Assembly: GCA_947258805.1 (NCBI GenBank)
Contig: CAMYJV010000119.1
Span: 6,217 to 28,430 of the forward strand
Direction of reading: 5' to 3'
Source of the DNA: an uncultured Gammaproteobacteria bacterium
GTDB taxonomy: Bacteria > Pseudomonadota > Gammaproteobacteria > GCA-2729495
DNA: 22,214 bases
The translations under genes were made by a program, and so were the position numbers. Of this stretch, positions 1-6,742 are shown piece after piece (the stretch's first letter is position 1; every line of letters begins with the position of its first letter). The notes beneath the pieces were generated by a model that saw only the letters and a list, made by a program, of their open reading frames with translations, was not told where the DNA came from and ran no database searches.

Positions 1-1339
1 CCACCGGGTTGAAGAAATGCAGCCCCACCAGGCGCTCGGGATGGCGCAGGCACGGCGCGAGCTCTTCGATGGGAATGCTCGAGGTATTGGTCGCCAGGAT
101 GGCCTGCCCGGTCATACGCGGTTCAAGGTCGCGGTAGAGCGCCTGTTTCGCATCCCGGTCTTCGAAGATGGCTTCGATAATGATCTCCGCGTCACCCGCG
201 CCTTCGCCGGTGACGTCGGCCACGAGCCGCTCGGCAGCTGCGGCGGCTTCACCCGGGCCGCGCAAACGCCGTTCGAACAATTTGCGCGCCCGGTCCAGCG
301 CCGGCTGGATGTACCGCAGCTCGCGGTCCTGCAGCGTCACGCTCAGGCCGCGCAGCGCGCACCATGCCGCAATGTCGCCACCCATGACGCCTGCGCCGAC
401 CACGTGCACGTGGGTCGCAACGTCGCGCTTGTCCCCACCCGCGTGCTTGAGGCGTTCCTGCAGACCGTAAACTCGAACCAGGTTCTTCGACGTGGAACTG
501 ACGGCGAGCCTGGCGAAGGAACGCGCCTCGGCGTCATAGGCGCGTGCACCCCGGGCGCCATGAGCGCGCCACAAATCCACCATCGCAAACGGCGCCGGAT
601 AAAAATCACGCTTCGCCTGCCGTGCGACACCGGCCGTCAGCGTGCGGGCCAGCAACGGCCGCAGCGGGGCAGCGGTCAGCAGGCGGTCAAGGATCGGTGC
701 GCGGCGCACAGGTGGCGCCCGGCGCACGTAACGAAGGGCCGTGGTCCGCCAGTCGTCTGTCGTCACCAGCGCATCCACCAGGCCCATGCGGCGGGCCTGC
801 TGCGGCGTGACGGATTTGCCCGCGAGCATGATGGGCATGGCCTCACGGACGCCCACCAAGTTGACCAGGCGGACGGTGCCACCGAGACCGGGATGCAGGC
901 CCAGCTTGACCTCCGGCAGGCCGATCGTGCGTTGCCAGCCTTCGAAGGCCAGGCGCCAGTCGCAGGCCAGCGCCAGTTCCAGGCCGCCGCCGAGCGCGTA
1001 GCCGTTCATCACGACCACCGTGGGGCAGCTCAGGGTCTCGAGACGCCAGAACAGCGCGTGCCCCTCACTGGTCAGTTCATAGGCCTGGTCCTCGCTTTGC
1101 AGTTGCGGAAATTCGTCGATGTCCGCACCGGCGATAAAACCCTGGGGCTTGCCGGAGTAGAGCACGACGCCCGCAGGCGGCGACGATTCCAGGACGTCGA
1201 GCACAGCGCCGAATTCTTCGAGTACGGCGCGGGACAGCACGTTGGTGCTGGAATCGGCCCGGTCGGCGCAGAGCCAGGCAATGCCGTCGGCATCTGTCTC
1301 CAGTCGCCAGTGCCGGTACCGCGATGTGGTCTCGCTCAT
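1..1339 (-). CDS. fadJ: FadJ-like multifunctional beta-oxidation enzyme (enoyl-CoA hydratase / 3-hydroxyacyl-CoA dehydrogenase), C-terminus off the left edge
   Basis: The reading frame starts at ATG 1339 and stays open to base 2, giving 446 residues with no stop, so the gene continues outside the window (full-length family members are about 700 aa). Residues 1-190 are an enoyl-CoA hydratase domain: oxyanion-hole motif FIAGADI (68-74) and the two catalytic glutamates in GGGLELALACD (E121) and GLPEVKLGL (E143). Residues 310 onward are the NAD-binding 3-hydroxyacyl-CoA dehydrogenase domain with VGAGVMGGDIA, then ATNTSSIPI and HFFNPV at the visible end. Families with this architecture perform hydration and oxidation in fatty-acid beta-oxidation in the cytoplasm. 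Similarity of the linker (YDAEARSFARLA) favours FadJ over FadB, but this is judged by eye. A strong Shine-Dalgarno (GGAGG and AAGGGGGG) precedes the ATG, which overlaps the upstream gene's stop by ATGA. Confidence 0.93.
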   Translation of the reverse strand, partial: MSETTSRYRHWRLETDADGIAWLCADRADSSTNVLSRAVLEEFGAVLDVLESSPPAGVVLYSGKPQGFIAGADIDEFPQLQSEDQAYELTSEGHALFWRLETLSCPTVVVMNGYALGGGLELALACDWRLAFEGWQRTIGLPEVKLGLHPGLGGTVRLVNLVGVREAMPIMLAGKSVTPQQARRMGLVDALVTTDDWRTTALRYVRRAPPVRRAPILDRLLTAAPLRPLLARTLTAGVARQAKRDFYPAPFAMVDLWRAHGARGARAYDAEARSFARLAVSSTSKNLVRVYGLQERLKHAGGDKRDVATHVHVVGAGVMGGDIAAWCALRGLSVTLQDRELRYIQPALDRARKLFERRLRGPGEAAAAAERLVADVTGEGAGDAEIIIEAIFEDRDAKQALYRDLEPRMTGQAILATNTSSIPIEELAPCLRHPERLVGLHFFNPV

Positions 1340-2079
1340 GTGCCCCCCTTGACCTCCAGGTCACAAATCAGTGGCAGGTGGTCAGAATAATCCACCCGGG
1401 GTATTTCGAAATTCACTGCCTCAATGCCCTTGCCATAGAGAATGAAGTCCAGCTCCATGCGTGGCGCGCGGCTGGGATAGGAAGGCAATCCGTCGCGATT
1501 GGCGCTACGCAGACCCGCGGCTTCCTTGAACAGGAAAATTTCGTTCTCGCCCCAGAAGGTGTTGAAGTCGCCCGCCACAATCACGGGTTTGTGCGACTGC
1601 TTGACCAGCTCGTAGAGATAGCGGAGCTGAAAATGACGGTGCCGGTACTTCAGTGACAAGTGCACGAGAAAAATCGCCACATCTTCGAGTTCCAGTTCGA
1701 TGATCAGTCTTTTCACGCCCTGCTCGAAGTAGTGAAATCTTTCGCCGGTAACCCGGGGCGCCGCGAGAAACGCGTTGCCCTGCTTGCGCAGAATCGGCAG
1801 ATACTGGTTGACAGATTCCTCGCCGTATTTGCACTCGTAGGCAGAGAAATGTCCTAGGGCCTGGGCGATGGTCTCGGCCTGGTTCACCCGTCCGCTGCGC
1901 ATCGAGCCGATATCGACCTCCAGCAGGCCGACGATGTCCGGATCCTGGTCCTTGATGAATTCGGTAATCTGCTCAAGCACACCGGACTGGCCGAACAGGT
2001 ACCGAGCCCCGGGCAGCCGCCGGCGGGCGGACTCCTTCTGGCCGATGCCGTAGCAGATGTTGTACACAAGCAGACGCAT
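1336..2079 (-). CDS. Endonuclease/exonuclease/phosphatase (EEP) family protein
   Basis: This encodes a 247-residue protein of the EEP fold (exonuclease III, DNase I and inositol phosphatase superfamily), a metal-dependent phosphodiesterase or phosphatase. Visible motifs in order are LVYNICYG at the N-terminus, the metal-binding Glu in GLLEVD, the His in FLVHLSLK, VAGDFNTFWG (Asp and Asn), MELDFILY and the terminal YSDHLPLICDLE. No signal peptide or membrane segment is visible, so it is probably cytoplasmic. The start is uncertain. ATG 2079 places the first beta strand at the N-terminus, as is usual in the family. An in-frame ATG at 2112 would add 11 residues, and neither site has a good Shine-Dalgarno. 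Its stop overlaps the fadJ-like start (ATGA), so the two are probably translated together. The substrate cannot be read from the sequence. Confidence 0.88.
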   Translation of the reverse strand: MRLLVYNICYGIGQKESARRRLPGARYLFGQSGVLEQITEFIKDQDPDIVGLLEVDIGSMRSGRVNQAETIAQALGHFSAYECKYGEESVNQYLPILRKQGNAFLAAPRVTGERFHYFEQGVKRLIIELELEDVAIFLVHLSLKYRHRHFQLRYLYELVKQSHKPVIVAGDFNTFWGENEIFLFKEAAGLRSANRDGLPSYPSRAPRMELDFILYGKGIEAVNFEIPRVDYSDHLPLICDLEVKGGT

Positions 2080-2182
2080 GCTGCGCAGTGTAATGCGCGA
2101 GTGCATATCCATGAAAGCGCGTGCCGGGAGCGCGGCCGTGGGCTAAACTTGCCGCTGGCGGGTCAGAGCAGGAGTACTATCG

Positions 2183-2638
2183 ATGTCGGAAAACGATCCG
2201 ATCCGCGTCTTCGTGTCGCACCTGTTCGATGCAGATGACGACTATCTGCGCGTTTTCGAATACATGGAGAGCCGCGACAGTTTCTTTTACGTCAATCTGT
2301 CCAAACCGGACGACATGCCGACCCTGGGTGGCCCCGAACCCATCAAGGCGGCCCTGCTTGAGCAAATCCAGGGGGCCGAGATCCTGGTGCTGCCGGTGGT
2401 CACATTCGACCGCAATCCCGACCTGGTCCGCTACCAGATGGACGCGGCTCAGGCGAACAAGATTCCGATTCTGGCGGTGCGCTCCTTCGGCGGCACCGTC
2501 GTCATTCCCAAGGAAGTCCTGGATCGCTGCAACGACCTCGTGGAGTGGAACGATCGGGTGATTACCGATGCGGTGCGCCGCCTGGCGCGCAATGAAGACA
2601 CCGCCCAGTGGGAGGTCATCGAGTTCGACCCGGACTAG
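2183..2638 (+). CDS. TIR-like / flavodoxin-like fold protein without the conserved catalytic Glu, function unknown
   Basis: This is a 151-residue soluble protein. RVFVSHLF near the N-terminus, FFYVNLS, then IKAALLEQIQGAEILVLPVV and DLVRYQMDAAQANKIPILAV follow the order of TIR-like domains (the DUF1863/MTH538 and ThsB-like group): a first strand with a Ser, a helix ahead of strand B, and a (W/Y)-x-x-x-E helix followed by a strand. In TIR NADases the position aligned here with Q/M (RYQMD) is normally Glu, so NAD cleavage is doubtful. The fold call is an inference from pattern, not a search. The ATG has an AGGAG Shine-Dalgarno 8 bases upstream. It is divergent from the EEP gene, and the reductase gene lies 163 bases downstream on the same strand. 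No effector or sensor partner that would define a Thoeris-type defence locus is adjacent. It could instead be a conserved housekeeping protein. Confidence 0.75.
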   Translation: MSENDPIRVFVSHLFDADDDYLRVFEYMESRDSFFYVNLSKPDDMPTLGGPEPIKAALLEQIQGAEILVLPVVTFDRNPDLVRYQMDAAQANKIPILAVRSFGGTVVIPKEVLDRCNDLVEWNDRVITDAVRRLARNEDTAQWEVIEFDPD

Positions 2639-2801
2639 GCTCGAGTTCCGGATTTTCGCCCCAGGCCCCGGAGATTCTCCAGGCGTCGCGGGGCAAGCGG
2701 CGCAGGCGGATCCCTGTTGTTGGTGATCGGGGCGTCGAGTACCATTTCGGCCCCTGCCGCGGCGGGCACCGCTGCAAACCCCACCGGCCTGAACGGATAC
2801 C

Positions 2802-3842
2802 ATGAGCATAAACACAGACGCGCTAATCGTAGGCGCCGGCCCTTGCGGTCTTTTCCAGATTTTCGAACTCGGTCTGCTGGGCCTCAAGGCGCACATTGTC
2901 GATAGCCTGGAGCACCCGGGCGGCCAGTGTGCGGAGCTCTATCCGGACAAGCCCATCTACGACATTCCCGCGGTGCCGATGTGCACCGGCGAAGGGCTGG
3001 TTCAGGCCCTGATGACGCAGATCGAGCCCTTCGGGGCCGGCTTCCACCTTGGTGAAGAGGTCCAGGAGGTTGCCGCGCAAGACGGCGGCTTTCGTGTCCG
3101 CACCAGCAAGGACACGATATTTCAGGCCAAGACTGTTTTCATCGCCGGGGGTGTGGGCTCGTTCACGCCGCGCAAGCTGCGTTTCCCGGAAGCCGAGAGC
3201 CTCGAAGAGCGGCAGCTGCATTACCGGGTTAGAAACCCGGGGCAATTTGCCGGCAAGCGCATCGTGATTCTGGGCGGCGGTGACTCGGCGCTTGACTGGG
3301 CGGTGGCGCTGGCACCAGAGGCCGAGACCCTGGCGCTGGTGCACAGGCGCGATGAGTTCCGCGGCGCGGAGGCCACTGCCGAAAAATTGCGAGCCCTGGC
3401 CGCCACTGGCAACGCCGAAATCATCCTGAGCTCTAAAGCCACGGGCTTGCAGATGGACGGCGACAGTCTGACAGGCGTCGAGATCACGAAGCTGGGGGAG
3501 GGCACCAAGCGCGTGCTGGAGACCGATCAGCTGCTGGTGTTCTTCGGTCTGTCACCAAAACTCGGGCCCATCGCCGAGTGGGGTCTGGATATGGGACGCA
3601 AGACCATCAGCGTCGACACGGCAACTTTTTCCACGAACGTTCCCGGTATCTTTGCCATCGGCGATATTGCCGACTACCCGGGCAAGAAAAAACTGATTCT
3701 GAGCGGCTTCCACGAGGCCGCGCTGGCGGCCTTTGCTGCGAAAGCGATTATTGAACCTGGCAAAAAGGTGCCGCTGCAGTACACCACCACCAGTCCCATC
3801 ATGCAGAAGCGGCTGGGCGTGGAAGAAGAAACTGTCGGCTGA
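2802..3842 (+). CDS. Ferredoxin/flavodoxin--NADP+ reductase, thioredoxin-reductase-fold type
   Basis: This is a 346-residue flavoprotein that probably transfers electrons between NADPH and ferredoxin or flavodoxin in the cytoplasm. The FAD-binding GAGPCG lies at residues 11-16. GGQCAELYPDKPIYDIP is the classic FAD-contact stretch of this family. The NADPH-binding ILGGGDSALDWA with a downstream HRRDEFR occupies the middle, and the FAD motif GDIADYPGKKKLIL with FHEAALAA is near the C-terminus. The redox-active CxxC of true thioredoxin reductases is absent, which points to the ferredoxin reductase branch (YumC type). Length and motif order are normal. It starts at ATG 2802 after a weak ACGGA and ends 36 bases before the convergent channel gene, with no clear terminator between. 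Confidence 0.9.
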   Translation: MSINTDALIVGAGPCGLFQIFELGLLGLKAHIVDSLEHPGGQCAELYPDKPIYDIPAVPMCTGEGLVQALMTQIEPFGAGFHLGEEVQEVAAQDGGFRVRTSKDTIFQAKTVFIAGGVGSFTPRKLRFPEAESLEERQLHYRVRNPGQFAGKRIVILGGGDSALDWAVALAPEAETLALVHRRDEFRGAEATAEKLRALAATGNAEIILSSKATGLQMDGDSLTGVEITKLGEGTKRVLETDQLLVFFGLSPKLGPIAEWGLDMGRKTISVDTATFSTNVPGIFAIGDIADYPGKKKLILSGFHEAALAAFAAKAIIEPGKKVPLQYTTTSPIMQKRLGVEEETVG

Positions 3843-3878
3843 CGCGAGAATCCGAAGCCGATGCCGACCTTGCGGCCC

Positions 3879-4340
3879 TCAGTCGCGGCCCCAGTAGCGC
3901 TGCATCTCCAGAAAGACAAACGACGCGGACCAGGTGATCAACCCCAGGCCGGTCACGGCCTCGGTGCCGGTCATGAAGCGAATTGCCCCGATAGGGACGA
4001 CGTCGCCGAATCCCAGGGTCGTGTAGGTCACCGACGAGTAGTAGGCGTGGTCGAAGAGCGTCATGGGCATTTCCACCAGCCCGGTGCCGTAACCGAAGTG
4101 CAGGAAATCGGCATAGCCGGTGACGTCCTCGAGGAAAAAATAACCACCCGCGAAGACCCAGATTTCCGCCGCATGCAACATGATCAGACCGAAAATCATG
4201 GTGACGATGCGCCCTCGCGGGGGCAGCAGGTCAGACGTGATCCATCGGCTCAATGCTCGCAAACCTTCGTAGTGCAGCAGCACGCACACAAAGACGATCA
4301 CGCAGGTCGTCAGCACTGTCACCAGCAGCGGCAGGTCCAT
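3879..4340 (-). CDS. Small potassium-channel-like pore protein (Ion_trans_2 type)
   Basis: This is a 153-residue integral membrane protein. Hydrophobic segments lie at about residues 5-23, 45-70 and 122-145, with a pore helix and selectivity filter between the last two. The filter reads TYTTLGFGDVVP, matching the K+ channel signature TxGxGD with Phe replacing the usual Tyr (GFG, as in some K+ channels). No RCK/TrkA-C regulatory domain or cyclic-nucleotide domain follows; the protein stops about 12 residues after the last helix. The family gates K+ (or other monovalent cation) flow across the inner membrane, usually as a tetramer. It is transcribed divergently from the barrel gene across a short AT-rich region. 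The channel call is secure, but ion specificity is not shown by the sequence. Confidence 0.88.
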   Translation of the reverse strand: MDLPLLVTVLTTCVIVFVCVLLHYEGLRALSRWITSDLLPPRGRIVTMIFGLIMLHAAEIWVFAGGYFFLEDVTGYADFLHFGYGTGLVEMPMTLFDHAYYSSVTYTTLGFGDVVPIGAIRFMTGTEAVTGLGLITWSASFVFLEMQRYWGRD

Positions 4341-4396
4341 CGATGTCTATCCAAGCTTCAGGGCAACGCGGATATTACCTGCTTCCGCGGGTTGAT

Positions 4397-4412
4397 TTGA
4401 CAATCGTATAAT
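4397..4412 (+). promoter_or_regulatory. Possible promoter elements between the channel and barrel genes
   Basis: A perfect TATAAT (4407-4412) lies in the divergent intergenic region, with a perfect TTGACA just upstream (4397-4402). The two are only 4 bases apart, so they cannot form one standard sigma-70 promoter. If TATAAT serves as the -10, transcription would begin near 4419 and leave a leader of about 100 bases before the barrel start at 4519. On the other strand, TTGTCA (4403-4398) and TAATAT (4377-4372) are 20 bases apart, too far for a standard pair driving the channel gene. Confidence 0.3.
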
Positions 4413-4421
4413 CTGCGCGTC

Positions 4422-4529
4422 ATGAATCGCAGTGGCAAAAATTTCCTGGCCTGGCTGACGATCGCGGCCTGTTGCCGTACTCATGTGTTTATCGGATGCA
4501 ATAGCAGAGCAACCCTCGATGCAGTCTAA
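4422..4529 (+). CDS. Possible 35-residue leader ORF ahead of the barrel gene
   Basis: ATG 4422 opens a 35-codon frame ending at TAA 4527-4529, overlapping the start of the barrel gene (4519) in another frame. The peptide begins MNRSGKNFLAWLTIAACC and has a short hydrophobic stretch. No Shine-Dalgarno is present. If transcription starts at the TATAAT immediately upstream, this ORF would be nearly leaderless. It may be a chance frame in the 5' leader, so I list it only as a candidate. Confidence 0.15.
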   Translation: MNRSGKNFLAWLTIAACCRTHVFIGCNSRATLDAV

Positions 4530-5271
4530 ATTTGTGTGGCCCGGAGCGGCCCTGGCAGTGTCATGCGCGGTAACGCAGGCCATTGCGGGCCCGCCGCTGA
4601 GCATCGAAGACCCAGGCATTCTCGAGCCTGGCCAGTGGGAAATCATCACCGCGACGACGGCCACGTCCACGGATGGCGGCGACTTCTACCAGGCGCCGCT
4701 GCTGGATATTTCCCTGGGCGTAATTGGCGACTATGTGCAGATTGCCGCGGCCTATCCCTACGTTTATGCAGACGCCAACGATGGCGATTCCGAATGGGAT
4801 TTTGGCAATCTTGAGGTCGGGGTGAAGTGGCGCTTCTGGAATACCGAGACACTGCAGGTGGCCTTCGCCCCGATCTATGCCTTCGGTGTCAACCGGGACA
4901 CGGCTGAGAAGGGCATCGGCGACGACACCGATGTGGCCGTCTTCCCGCTCGCGGCCGAGTACCAGATCAACGACGCCTGGCGGGTGAACGCGTCGGCGGG
5001 TTATGCCAGTGTCAAAGACAGCGGTGACGAGTGGGGCTATGGCGTCGCGGTGGCCTACGGGTTGAACGAGCGGTGGGAACTGCTGTTCGAGCTGTCCGGC
5101 GCCACGGATACGGACTTCGACGATGACATCCTGGACGTGCGGGCCGGTTTCGACTTTGCCTTTACCGAAGATCTCCACCTGCTGTTCTCCGCGGCCACCG
5201 GGCTGCGCGAGCCGGACGGGGAGGAAGAGCTGGATTACGATATATTCTTGGGTCTACAGTTTTTCCAATAG
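4519..5271 (+). CDS. Outer-membrane beta-barrel protein (MetA/phenol-degradation-type transporter family)
   Basis: This is a 250-residue exported protein. Residues 1-23 form a signal peptide (MQSKFVWPGAALAV, then cleavage after TQAIA). The rest is made of alternating amphipathic strands rich in Gly, Tyr, Trp and Asp, for example YVQIAAAYPYVY, EVGVKWRFW and DIFLGLQFFQ, and ends in aromatic residues as outer-membrane barrels do. The opening motif LSIEDPGILEPGQWEI is typical of the family named after the MetA pathway of phenol degradation. That name is historical and no substrate can be inferred. ATG 4519 is preferred over ATG 4483 because it puts the signal peptide at the N-terminus; the Shine-Dalgarno is weak at both. 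The next gene starts 32 bases downstream on the same strand and also encodes an exported protein. Confidence 0.8.
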   Translation: MQSKFVWPGAALAVSCAVTQAIAGPPLSIEDPGILEPGQWEIITATTATSTDGGDFYQAPLLDISLGVIGDYVQIAAAYPYVYADANDGDSEWDFGNLEVGVKWRFWNTETLQVAFAPIYAFGVNRDTAEKGIGDDTDVAVFPLAAEYQINDAWRVNASAGYASVKDSGDEWGYGVAVAYGLNERWELLFELSGATDTDFDDDILDVRAGFDFAFTEDLHLLFSAATGLREPDGEEELDYDIFLGLQFFQ

Positions 5272-5303
5272 GGCGGCACCACGAGGCTGCGGGAGCTGGA
5301 GTC

Positions 5304-6641
5304 ATGAACACGAGCCGCAAATTCTGCTGGGCGCTGGCGCTGGCGCTGGTAGCAGCCGCCTGGCTCATGCCGGCGCATGCGAACGACGGCTGGCAACAGG
5401 TCAGTGGGGCAGAGCGACGCGCGATCAGCCCGGAAATGACAGTCGGACCGGACGGCACTATCCACCTGATCTGGCTCGACAAGGGGCTGGTGGCGGACCG
5501 GCCGCCGCCCAAACCTCGCAAGCCGGGGGAACACAGCCACCGCTCAACGACCGATCTCTATTACAGCCAGTCTGCCGACGGTGGGGAATCCTGGTCGGCA
5601 CCAAGTCGCGTCAACGATGAACCCGGCTCGGTCTGGGGTTTCCAGGTCAGCAAGCCGCGCGTCGCAGTCGGAGACAGCAAGACCATTCACATTTTTTTCC
5701 CGGGCAATGAATGGTCCGATGTCATGGACAAGGACACCGTGACGGCACGCTACACGCGTTCCACGGACAACGGAAAGACCTTTAGCCGGCCGATCACGCT
5801 GCACAAGCCGGCAGGTTTCGACCAGGAGAAATTGCTGGGCGAAGGTCTCGCGGCAACCTTTTCCTTTGGCACCATGGGGCTGGCGCCCGACGGCAGCATC
5901 ATCGCCGCGTGGCAGGACGTGCGCGGCATGGGGGACAACTCGGACGGTGCCGACGCATACGTTGCGATCTCGCGAGACGACGGCCAGACCTTCAGCACCG
6001 AGATCCGCGCGCTGGGCGGGAGCGATGTGTGCCCCTGTTGCCAGCTAACGATGGCCTTCGGCGACGATACCGCCCTGATGGGCTACCGGCGGATCTATTC
6101 CGATGGGCGGGATAGCTCGGTGGCGATGTCCACGGACGGTGGCGAGAATTTCGGCAGCATCGCAAGACTGCCCTTCGCCCCCTGGAAGATCGACGGCTGC
6201 CCGCTCAAGCCCACGGCAATGGCCGTAGATGGAGAAACCGTCTACGCAGCGGCCTATACCGGGGGTGAAGACCCGGCGGGCGTCTATCTGGCCCGTTCGG
6301 ACGACGGCGGCAAGAGCTTCGGCGCCGGGTTAGCGGTGCACCCCGAGGCTGCGTATTCCGACGCGCCGTGCCTGAGTATTGCGCCGGATCGGACGCTGCG
6401 CATAGTCTGGCAGGCAAAGACCGACAGCGAGCGGCGGCTGTACGTGGCCACCGCGGCAGCCGGCAATGAGGTCCTGATCCTGGGCGCGCCGCGCGAATTG
6501 CCGGCACCCCCGGGCAATGCGTCCTACCCGGTCACGGCCGGGAGCGAGGACGGCACGCTGTTTGTCGCCTGGCAGCATGCGGGCGAACGCGTGCTCTTCA
6601 CGCGGATACCCGGCACACCTGCGCGGGCAGCCGCACGCTGA
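5304..6641 (+). CDS. Secreted sialidase-like beta-propeller protein with Asp-box repeats and a CPCC motif
   Basis: This is a 445-residue protein with a signal peptide (ALALALVAAAWLMPAHA, cleavage about residue 27). At least five Asp-box/BNR repeats are visible (S-x-D-x-G-x-[TS]-[WF]): SADGGESW, STDNGKTF, SRDDGQTF, STDGGENF and SDDGGKSF, indicating a six-bladed propeller like that of sialidases. The Arg triad of active sialidases is not evident, so enzymatic activity should not be assumed. A CPCCQ motif in the middle is followed by single cysteines in KIDGCPLKP and SDAPCLS, suggesting periplasmic disulfides or a metal site. ATG 5304 has a GGAG Shine-Dalgarno. It lies 32 bases after the barrel gene and may be co-transcribed with it. 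Confidence 0.82.
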   Translation: MNTSRKFCWALALALVAAAWLMPAHANDGWQQVSGAERRAISPEMTVGPDGTIHLIWLDKGLVADRPPPKPRKPGEHSHRSTTDLYYSQSADGGESWSAPSRVNDEPGSVWGFQVSKPRVAVGDSKTIHIFFPGNEWSDVMDKDTVTARYTRSTDNGKTFSRPITLHKPAGFDQEKLLGEGLAATFSFGTMGLAPDGSIIAAWQDVRGMGDNSDGADAYVAISRDDGQTFSTEIRALGGSDVCPCCQLTMAFGDDTALMGYRRIYSDGRDSSVAMSTDGGENFGSIARLPFAPWKIDGCPLKPTAMAVDGETVYAAAYTGGEDPAGVYLARSDDGGKSFGAGLAVHPEAAYSDAPCLSIAPDRTLRIVWQAKTDSERRLYVATAAAGNEVLILGAPRELPAPPGNASYPVTAGSEDGTLFVAWQHAGERVLFTRIPGTPARAAAR

Positions 6642-6650
6642 TAACCGGTT

Positions 6651-6687
6651 TGCCGGCGGCGTGACAGCCCAAAACGCCCCGCCGGCA
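6651..6687. repeat. GC-rich 9-bp inverted repeat between the propeller and ATPase genes
   Basis: TGCCGGCGG (6651-6659) and CCGCCGGCA (6679-6687) are perfect reverse complements separated by 19 bases. It lies 10 bases after the propeller gene's stop codon. No T-run follows on either strand, so it is not a canonical intrinsic terminator, though it could still stabilise the 3' end of that transcript. Confidence 0.45.
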
Positions 6688-6742
6688 TCTCGCCCACGCG
6701 ACGCGGCGCCCTTGTGGTACGCGGTAGACGCCGCGGACGCCG

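Noticed and set aside
17..1390. Long plus-strand frame of 457 codons opposite the fadJ-like gene
   Set aside because: The minus strand carries unmistakable hydratase and dehydrogenase motifs throughout; the plus frame is a GC-rich shadow without recognisable domains.
2639..2801. Terminator or riboswitch between the TIR-like and reductase genes
   Set aside because: Only weak GGAG-ATT-CTCC and GCCCC/GGGGC pairings are visible, with no T-run and no recognisable riboswitch core.
2183..3842. Thoeris-like defence locus
   Set aside because: No SIR2/ThsA-type or other NAD-consuming effector is nearby, the TIR-like protein lacks the catalytic Glu, and the neighbour is an ordinary ferredoxin reductase.
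5692..5699. T-run in the propeller gene as a programmed frameshift site
   Set aside because: The frame continues normally through the run and the downstream Asp-boxes stay in the same frame; the alternative frames have no continuation of interest.
6651..6687. GC-rich inverted repeat as an intrinsic terminator
   Set aside because: The loop is 19 bases and no T-run follows on either strand, so I list it only as a repeat.
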